64,000 bases of DNA from Styela clava. Taxonomy: Eukaryota; Chordata; Ascidiacea; Stolidobranchia; Styelidae. Both the position numbers and the translations under genes were made by a program. Shown here piece by piece: positions 56,010-64,000 of this stretch (within the stretch, counting starts at the first letter, position 1; each line of letters begins with the position of its first letter). Location: positions 1,612,001-1,676,000 of the forward strand of contig NC_135261.1 in assembly GCF_964204865.1 (NCBI RefSeq). Direction: 5' to 3'. Under the pieces are notes generated by a model. The model searched no databases. It worked only from the letters and a program-made list of their open reading frames with translations, and was not told the origin of the DNA.

Positions 56010-57620
56010 TGTTGCACTTGTGCCAAGGAAAAAAATCGTTAACGAAACACCACAACCACCAACTATTACCCTTCTGATTTCAAAATGGGGAAAATTAGAC
56101 CGTTCTGGTAAAAGTCAGTGAATAAATCTGCTTGCAATTGGGGTGGTCAAAAATTAGATTCCTTTGAATCTAATGGGATGGGAAAAGGCAAAAAAGGGCA
56201 CTCGGAACGGAACAAACTGTAATTGGGAACAGAATGGTGCCAACGACTGCTAGCGCACTTTTGAAAAAACCCGAACTCTTCTGTAAACAGTTGGCTTTCG
56301 AAAACAAACAGGCGGCTATAACAAAGTAGAGTCGTGGAATGATAGAAAATACGTACGTTCATTCTGGTTTTTAATTTTGTTGTTTTCTTTTTAGCTTTGT
56401 TTGTTTACTAATCAAACAGCGGATAATTATATATATATGTTAAATAATATTCGCATTCCGACAGAAGCCCTATCTGCGGGGTCCGCTCTCAGTTATGGTA
56501 ATGAATACCCCAGCAAAGTAATTACCCCACACGTGCATTTTTCAAATGTTCAAACAGGTATGTGGATCTCAACTAAGCGTTGGTTATTTTTGTAGGTACA
56601 TGTGACGGTCGGATAATGTATTCTCCTACGGCTTGGAGCAGTCAAATGTGCCAAGATAACCCCATAACTAAGCACCTGTCAACACCTGTGAAAATGGGAC
56701 AAGGAAGAAAAATGAGACTTTTTGTACGCCAACTCGGCCTGCGAAAGTCAATATATAAAAATACCAAAGCACTTTTGCGAATCATTGTTGCAAAAGACAA
56801 AAAGAGGAACTGAATAGGAATTGTATTCGGGAACGGAAGGGGGCCAGAGATTGGCCAGAGCTACAATTTTTTATCAATTTTTTTATTTTTCTCATTAGGC
56901 TTGCTAGATGTCAGAGACAGAAGTATGAAGATGTCAAGTAGCGTCCACGATGCCACAGACTACAGTATTGAAAAGCTCAGAGATGTATAAGAACGCGCAA
57001 TGTCTCCAGAAGTAAGAAATATTTAGGATTATAAACTCTAGGTGTTGGATTCTTACAAAATATTCTATTCTGATTCATGTTTATAGATCCATCAATGGGG
57101 ATTCATTGGTGATAATAACAATCATTGCCTTGAATACTGCATCCGTTTTCTGCTCCTACACACAAGCAGGAGGTATAACAAAGACAACCAGTAAAGTAAT
57201 TTCTTCCGACAGGTACTTCTTGGATGCCTAAACAGGCCTATTGAACTCAGCTATGTGTGAGCTACTTTTTTAGGTACGTGTGACAGTCAAAAGCAAAACC
57301 GGATGTTTTATTTCCGTGTGACTTTTGCCGAGAGAAATTGCCGAGCGTCTTGAGAAGGAAAAAATTAGATACTTCCGAGGCCAACTCGGCTGGTAAAAAG
57401 CGATAATTAAAGCCACTAAAAAGATGTGCAATGGTAGAAGTAAAAAATTAAGGTTCTTTCGACGCTAACTCGGCTGGCAAAAGTTTATAAATGAAGCAGC
57501 CAAAGCACTCAACAATGTGTGGCAGAAGAAAACATTAGATGCTTCCGAGGTCAACTCGGCTAGCAAAAATCAATCAATAAAGCACCCAAAAAATGTGCGA
57601 CGGGAAAAGAATACCTAATT
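56010..57620 (+). repeat. Paralogous module array, second cluster
   Basis: In order: a copy of the AAACCACCAACTATT block, a partial 90-bp unit, the exon-like ALSAGSALSYGNEYPSKVIT frame (56462 on), a GGTACATGTGACGGTC block, another partial 90-bp unit, the MKMSSSVHDATDYSIEKLRD frame (56932 on) ending at a splice donor, and further 90-bp units at 57340-57620. The same blocks occur in the 44-47 kb cluster, indicating a segmental duplication. Confidence 0.65.
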
Positions 57621-57633
57621 TTAGAACACCTAG

Positions 57634-57771
57634 CAGTGTACCTGAAAATGTCACCCTCGTTGTTTGTGAAAATGAGAGGACGTGCAAGTTCAAAGCAAAC
57701 CACAGAGCCAAGCGCAAGAGAAGCTCGTAGAAGTAATGATCAGACCATTTTACGCCTAATTAATAAAGGTC
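57634..57771 (+). CDS. Candidate exon, basic, unknown protein
   Basis: A frame MSPSLFVKMRGRASSKQTTE, then PSAREARRSNDQTILRLINK, ends at a GTCAGT donor at 57772. It is rich in Arg and Ser and lies just after the last paralogous module, so it may belong to that gene. I do not recognise it. Confidence 0.35.
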
Positions 57772-58573
57772 AGTAGTATTCATATTTATTGCTACTACAA
57801 AACTCTTATAGAGTCAAAAAAAAAAAAGATAATTAGAAATATTTGAGATGAACAGAACAGTTGCAGGAAAATACGTATAACAATAGCTACTCTTTTCATA
57901 ATTTGTACAATTTCTAGTGCAGACCTTTAGGAGATTATCAAATGAAAAATTCCAACAAGCAAAGATAAAATTTCAGAGCGTTTTATTCAACATAGAACTA
58001 AATACAGATTAGGCTACATTGCATATTTTTCAAAAGTACATAATACGTATACTGTACTGGTTTGTTGTACTTTTCATGTATTTTTTCCTGTGTTTCATGT
58101 TTTTTTTTAATTCGTTTACTTCATGCAATGCTCAATGGAATAAATATTCGTGCGTCGAATTTTTCATGTACTTTATTTATTACTCGTTGGAATGAGTAGT
58201 CATGCTTATTTTTATTGAACCCTTGATGAACTTTATATAATGCACAGTGGAATGAATAGCTATGCTTACTTTTAGTGAATTCTTGTTTCTTTTTCAACAG
58301 ATATCTGTGCAGGTGCAGTCGCACTCGAGTTTAGATAAGATAACGTATATTTCTGCGTTCTGTTTCTCTGAAGTTCTGCTTCTTATATCACTTGATTTCA
58401 TGATTCTATAGTTTTAATATTAGTGCACTCTGTGTATCAAGTGACTGTTCCTCAGGTTTTATTATTTTTGTTACGAGGGGCGGGGGTGTTTCCAAATTCA
58501 GGGGGTGGTAGATATTTTGTTATTGGTGATAAAAGTATATGTAACTTTGGTTCAACGACCGTTTAGTATACAC

Positions 58574-58643
58574 CAGGGGTCACCAACGCGTTGCCCGCGC
58601 GCACCAAGTCGCTCCTCGGCTTCGAAAAGGTTGGTGACCCCTG
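58574..58643. mobile_element. 70-bp micro-MITE of hAT type
   Basis: CAGGGGTCACCAAC and GTTGGTGACCCCTG are perfect 14-bp terminal inverted repeats only 42 bp apart. The flanks ATACAC (left) and ATACACC (right) suggest an eroded target duplication. CGCGTTGCCCGCGCGC lies inside. A related right end is at 48200-48237. Confidence 0.85.
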
Positions 58644-58969
58644 GATACACCATACTTTTGTTTAATTCTTCTATTGTATTCCTGCTTCATGTACAAGTAT
58701 GCCACCGTGGAGTATCATGAGTGTGGATTCGAAACTATTCTTGGATCCTGAATCCAATAACATTGGTTGGTATTCTCAAATTTCGCGTGACGTCATAACC
58801 ACGTGACAAAGTCGCTCGACCAAAACTGCAGGTATATCTTGCTGGACTGTCGTCTGCCGTGAACTGTTTTGCGCGCTCGTTTCCTGCAGTTGTGTTTGAA
58901 AGTATATCTATTTTGTAGCGTTAGTTGGTATAGCCTATGTTTGCACGGCATTTGTTTGTTCCTGTAGCT

Positions 58970-61336
58970 CAGTGATTCCCAACCTGTGGTACGCGTACCA
59001 CTAGTGGTACGCGAAGGTCTTCCAGGTGGTACACGAGCACATTCTGTTTTTTTTTTCAATCGACGATAGTTCTTAATTAATTAAGGTGCTTTTTTGAAGG
59101 CGTCGTGGTAAGGGACGTCTTTTTTTACTTCTAGCCATTGTGACGTCATAGAATTGTCTAAATTGTATGTGCGCGTCGCGAGCGCTGGATGGTACTGGTA
59201 ACACACCAGGAGCTAGTTTAACGTGGTGGTTTGTTTAAGGAAGGTTTGTCATTGACAAATTTTCATTTATTATTGCGATAAATAGTATTTTTCATTTGAC
59301 TTTATACCATGTCCAAGCGAAATTATGATCCAGATTATTTAAAATACGGTTTCATCTCGATCGAACACAAAGGAGAAGTTCTACCGCAATGCGTGTTCTG
59401 CATGAAGACCCTTTCCAACGCGTCCATGAAACCCAGCCTGCTTCTACGTCATCTTAGAACGAACCACGCTGATAGGAAGAATCGAGATCTGAGCTACATC
59501 CGGCGACTTGCGGAGCAAATGAAGCGGCAGCGTTTGGACAGAACTGGCCTATTCCGCCAGAAGGGGGCAGAGATTGTCAAAGCGTCGTATGAAGTCGCTT
59601 TCTTGGTGGCTAAAAGCATGACAGCTCATACCATTGCAGAGTCTCTCATAATGCCGGCGGCAAAGATTTTGGTCAGACATGTGATGGGAGAGGAGTCGTG
59701 GCAAAGTTGGACAGTGTGTCCCTCTCTAACAATACTGTAAAGCGCCGTATCGAGGAGATGTCAGTTGACATAGCCGATCAAGTTACTGCGGGAGTAAGAG
59801 CTTCAAAATTTGGGTTTGCAATACAGGTTGACGAATCTACAAATGTTTCGAACTGCAGTCAACTACTTGTCTACGTCCGTTTCACACAGGATAATGCTGA
59901 AAAAACAGAATTACTGCTGAGCCAAGAGTTGTGCAGTACAACAAAAGGAAAGGATGTTTTCAGCGTTCTAGACAATTTCTTCAAGCTGAATAGACTGGAT
60001 TGGCGCAAACTAATCGGATGCACAACAGATGGGGCTCCGTCCATGCTTGGTCGAAAGTCTGGGTTTCAAGCCCATGTGAAAGCCGTGTCACCAAACGTCA
60101 CCGGTATACACTGTTTTATACACAGATTCGCCCTTAGCGCCAAGATACTTCCACCGAAGTTGTTATCGTGCTTGAACCGAATTATTAAAATTGTGAATTT
60201 TGTTAAAGCGTCAGCTCTAAATAGTCGCCTGTTTAAGCTGATCTGCGAAGATCTCGGTTCCGATCACACTTGTTTTCTCTATCACACAGAAGTGCGCTGG
60301 CTCTCCAGGGGAAATACAACAAAACGTCTTTTTCAATTGAGGAATGAACTTCTTGTGTTTTTACGGGAGAAAGATCACGAGTTTCAGAAAGATCTGGAGG
60401 ATGAGGGATTTGTCATAAGATTGGCTTACTTGGCAGACATTTTTGAAACCATCAACCGTTTAAATTTGTCGTTTCAAGGACCAAACTGTACTATCGTAGA
60501 GTTTATTTCAAAACTGAGAGCGTTTGTCCGGAAGTTGGACCTCTGGAAAAATAACGTAGATAGCAAGCAATATGGAATGTTTACATCCTTGACAACCCTT
60601 CCCAGCGCGCCCAATGATGAAGTCTCCCACGAAATCGTTGATCACCTGTCACTGCTCAATGCCGAATTGAGGCATTACTTTCCGGATGTTATATGTTGTG
60701 CCTACATAACCGATCCATTTTCTATTGATCCAGCCGACCTGCCTGTCGGGACTGGGGAGCAAGAGGAGCTCATAGATATCCAGGCTGACCAGACTGCAAA
60801 GACGAGACACAAAGAATGTTCTCCAATCAACTTCTGGCTTAGCATGGCTTCCTCATATGTGACGCTTGCTTCTCGCGCTATTCCCCAACTGTTAATTTTT
60901 CCTTCGACGTGGGAGTGCGAGCAAGGGTTTTCATCCCTTATGACTATCAAATCTAAGAAACGAAACAGACTCCTTGAGCCAATGCATGACTTCCGATTAG
61001 CTGTGAGCAAATGTATGCCACGCATCGACCAGCTCGTAGAAAATAAACAAATGCAGCCATCGCATTGAATGAATTGATTGTTTTGTTGTTATTTCATTAT
61101 GTTGTTCTTCTTTTGAATAGTGGCGGAAAAACAATAACATGCACCACATCAATCTTGGCTGATGCGGCCTAGTTTAATAGAATTTGTTGTTACACTTTGC
61201 ATGAATCAAATACGTTATTATGACGTCACAAACGGTGAGGAATAGCTTTTCGCGCGCATTATTTGTGTAGGTGGTACGCGAGCACTGCACCAAATCCCGA
61301 AATGGTACGTGGGTGGATAAAGGTTGGGAAACACTG
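58970..61336 (+). mobile_element. hAT transposon (ZBED type), perfect 8-bp target duplication
   Basis: Terminal repeats CAGTGATTCCCAACCT (left) and CAGTGTTTCCCAACCT (right, reverse complement). Exact duplications CTGTAGCT at 58962-58969 and 61337-61344. GTGGTACGCG subterminal motifs occur several times at the left end and once at the right (61271-61280), likely transposase binding sites. One transposase gene lies inside. Confidence 0.97.
59309..61068 (+). pseudogene. ZBED5/FAM200-like hAT transposase with one frameshift
   Basis: ATG 59309 opens a BED-finger region: YGFISIEHKGEVLPQCVFCM, then SNASMKPSLLLRHLRTNHAD (C-x2-C and H-x4-H), and HTIAESLIMPAAKILVRHVM. The rest is in another frame from about 59698: VSLSNNTVKRRIEEMSVDIA, FAIQVDESTNVSNCSQLLVY (first catalytic Asp), IGCTTDGAPSMLGRKSGFQA (second), HCFIHRFALSAKILPPKL, EVRWLSRGNTTKRLFQL, and the C-terminal STWECEQGFSSLMTIKSKKR NRL dimerisation block. 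The frame change lies at about 59690-59700 and equals a one-base loss. Otherwise it is free of stops, so it was active recently. Confidence 0.92.
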
Positions 61337-61344
61337 CTGTAGCT

Positions 61345-62283
61345 TAATAGTACAAGGCTTTATGATAATATGTTACGATGAGACAGGGTGTTAGCACTGC
61401 AGTATTTTTGGTTTGCCTGGATCTGTAACAGTTTTTTTGTCTGTCATTTCCAAATTTTTACCAGCATATGGTACTGTACGTAACGCGTATATAGACTATA
61501 AATAATCTCCTTTTTATTGTTGTGCATTAATCCATATAATGGCGTCGTCAGCTTCTGTATATAGCATTCACCACCCGGATTTCAATACAAAAAAAAAACG
61601 CTAGCCTACTTTGAAAAACTTAAGATGTGTCACTTGGAAGAATGAACCTAGGCTATATGTCACCACAGGATGCATGAGTGGATAAAACATCTCTATGGCC
61701 AAAGGTTGAATACCCTGACGTATATATTAATATCTCATCAATACACCTAGAATATACACAAAAGAGGCCATGAAAAACAGGAAAAGTTTGGAAGCATACA
61801 AAATTGAACCGTTCCAGCGTTCGGTGTACAAGCTATTAAAAATTTGACAGTGGAATGTTTTTTGTAACTAGAGTATACTTGGGCTCGGGCAAGTAATCGT
61901 TTCGGTCTATTGATAAATATTTGACAGCAGTCTATGATGCCAATCTTGGGAAGTATTGTCGAAAAAGTGGTGGAAGAGTTTTAATATTTGCTTCACAGTC
62001 CAACAAATCAGAAACGACATTTTGTTTTCGATTAAATCAATCCAGCGCCAGAATGCGTTGTCGAGATTTGATTTAGACAAATTGAATATGTCTGCTAACG
62101 TATCAATAACGTATTAACATGTTTGTTTAAGCGTAGTTTCATGAGGGTCATGAGCATTTTATAATAGCACAGATCTGGCAAACAGGGGTAGAGGAAATTG
62201 AACATAACATCAAATGTTTCTACTGGTAAACCAGTATAGTAAATGAATTTTTTTGGCTATTTGCTCAAGTTCTTGTAACTAAA
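61345..62283. other. No gene recognised
   Basis: About 0.9 kb with no convincing frame, element terminus or RNA gene. Confidence 0.5.
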
Positions 62284-62510
62284 AATGTTGAAATTTTCTA
62301 GTTTTTCCACTGCCTCATTTCTCTCCATTCTAAGCTGCAAAAGTTCTGCCTCAAAGTTTTCTAAATTAACTAATTTGTCTAAAACTTCATCTTTCTCTTT
62401 TCTGATTCGTAAATTTTACTCCTCGAGTAACTCCAATTGATTTTCTTTGGCGGTTGTATTTGACTCACTATGAGATGAAGCTGCAGTATCGACTGGTTCT
62501 GTATCTCTAT
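62284..62510 (-). pseudogene. Coiled-coil reading frame with one in-frame stop
   Basis: On the minus strand the frame reads DTAASSHSESNTTAKENQLE LLEE, a TAA stop (62416-62418), then RKEKDEVLDKLVNLENFEAE and RMERNEAVEKLENF. The heptad-like Leu spacing with dense Lys/Glu suggests coiled-coil coding sequence. It may be a decayed exon. Nothing adjacent identifies the gene. Confidence 0.35.
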
Positions 62511-63044
62511 TGAATAGTTCTATTTTATGACTTTTTGCTTTTTTATGCAAACTGTACTGTATATTTATTCATTGTATCCGTTTTTATTTGAACTTGTTTT
62601 TGTGATGACAAATATACGATTGATTGATATGCACACTTCTATCTTTTGTACTGCTGTATCTGGAAAGTCTTTTTAAATTGGATTTACTCTAGGCGGCCGA
62701 ATATACAAAAATTGATAGAAAGTCTGGATGACAGGGATCTTTAACTGGTTTGCCTGAAAAATAAATTTCTTGCAATTTTTTTGACATGACAACAACTCAG
62801 ATACTTTCAGAAATTCAATATTTCAGTTTATTTCACCAATGAAGAAGTGCAGTAGTGGTACAGTGCATAAGTGTACGTCAAGAAAAAAACACAACAGAGA
62901 GCATTACAAGAGTTTACATACATATTAAAAATAGAGCAATTCCAGAAATAAAAAAAACTATTGGCAAACATATGGATATTTACCACTGATAAAGTGCTTA
63001 CCGCAAATGTAGACATTTGGGCCCATTTGATTCCACGCGTTAGA

Positions 63045-63180
63045 TAGATAGTTTATTTTGAAAACTCCATAACAGACATAAATTAAAGATGGAGAATTCT
63101 GGAGAGCAAGCAAAACCAATATAATCTCATGCAAAGATATTGTTGGGAGTGGAATGTAATAAATTGGCAAAGATAGTCAT
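63045..63180 (-). mobile_element. LINE 3' end fragment with TATC repeat tail
   Basis: On the minus strand the sequence ends GGAGTTTTCAAAATAAACTATCTATCTA, with GGTTTTGCTTGCTCTCCAGA upstream, matching the tail-family-1 layout. The hairpin itself is eroded here. Confidence 0.55.
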
Positions 63181-63724
63181 ACCCATGAAAGCTTTAAGAA
63201 GAACCGATTGCTAGATGGGGCATTGCGGAAAAGGTGATATGTGGTTTAATATACAAACAAACGCAAAACCATGACGGCAAATTCGGTGTGCGGACACTCA
63301 TAAAAACAATTATAAAGAAAAACACTAATCACATGTGAACAGGTCTGTAGCCTATAATTGATATATTGACGTGGCCAGCATTGTTAAAACAGTATACACA
63401 CAGAGAGAACAAAACAAAAATATGCCATTAAATGAATGTTTAAAAACGTTGAGTATTGATATGGTCATAGTAAGTTACCCTGCAAACTATTTACACATGT
63501 TATATAGTCGAATATTCATTTAGTATTCGTTCCATCGCTGTTATTTACACGCTGCACATTTTTGTCGCGGTTCACTTCCTATTCGGGAACCTGAAATATC
63601 CTTATTGATATTCGCTTTGTTCCTGCATCCAAAAGCGATACAATATATAGGTATCTTGCACCGGTACGTCAAGAAGTAGACAAAAATAATGTAACAAACC
63701 TGCAGTCCCGGTTACAAGTTATAC

Positions 63725-63900
63725 AATACAATTTTATTTTGATCTTTTGTCTACAACCTGACAACACTGAACACAAAATAAAAAACAAAGACAAGGGCGA
63801 CGAAAAGATCGGGAAAATGAGCAAAACCTAGAGAAAGGTTTATAGCGAACGCTGGAAGCGTTTGAGCCCATTTACCCACACTCACACAAGTGGAAAACAC
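63725..63900 (-). mobile_element. LINE 3' end fragment (tail family 1)
   Basis: Contains GAGCAAAACCTAGAGAAAGGTTTATA (stem AAACCT/AGGTTT at 63824-63841), CCCACACTCACACAAG and an upstream TTTTATTTTG tail, in the order seen at 17326-17530. Confidence 0.6.
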
Positions 63901-64000
63901 ATCACGGCAATTATACTGAAAAATTTATAAACAGCATGTACCAACATTAACACGAGAAAGTAAAATTCTCGGGCAATACTTATAAATTTTGATGAGCGAA

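Overview
The window is animal nuclear DNA: AT-rich, with spliced genes and no bacterial-style operons. It is dominated by transposable elements. I could not identify the species. An invertebrate chordate such as a tunicate would fit the mix of hAT, PIF/Harbinger, P-type and CR1/Jockey-like LINE elements, but nothing here proves it. The only gene that looks like an ordinary host gene is a complete, intronless ARH3-type ADP-ribosylglycohydrolase at 306-1385 on the minus strand.

From 1.4 to 5.7 kb there are short dispersed repeats, two hAT-type MITEs and a LINE 3' end. From 5.77 to 31.5 kb lies one nested structure. Its oldest layer is a TTF/ZMYM-type hAT transposase gene on the minus strand, now in three pieces (30345-31474, 9472-9718, 6162-6856). 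A second hAT (6865-9463, perfect 8-bp target duplication) sits in the C-terminal half. About 20.6 kb of later insertions (about 9719-30344) sit between the middle and N-terminal parts, and the codons on the two sides rejoin in frame. Inside this block are a chimeric plus-strand LINE (B, 9.8-14 kb), a 5'-truncated plus-strand LINE (A) interrupted by a minus-strand LINE (C), and a nearly intact minus-strand LINE (D) that lies within C. A 369-bp hAT MITE and a 4.6-kb PIF/Harbinger element with two divergent-family genes (MADF-BESS and DDE transposase) interrupt the 3' part of A.

From 31.5 to 39.7 kb there are hAT remnants, a MITE, a decayed spliced P-element/THAP9-like transposase, THAP-domain exons and a tRNA-like SINE. 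From 39.5 to 57.8 kb is a poorly understood region of short splice-flanked reading frames that recur as diverged paralogous modules. It also holds an 18-bp coding-phase minisatellite, a roughly 90-bp tandem repeat, a decayed ZBED-type hAT split by a 1.5-kb TIR element, and several MITEs. From 58.5 to 61.3 kb are a 70-bp micro-MITE and a hAT element with perfect target duplications and one frameshift in its ZBED-type transposase. The last 2.7 kb hold LINE 3' ends and nothing else I recognise.

The signals most worth following are the in-frame reconstruction of the hAT gene across 20.6 kb, a covarying stem-loop in the 3' ends of LINE A/C relatives, a second conserved hairpin in another LINE tail family, an 18-bp hairpin replacement inside a LINE endonuclease, 17 copies of the palindrome TACCGGTA, and the repeated exon-like modules at 40-57 kb.
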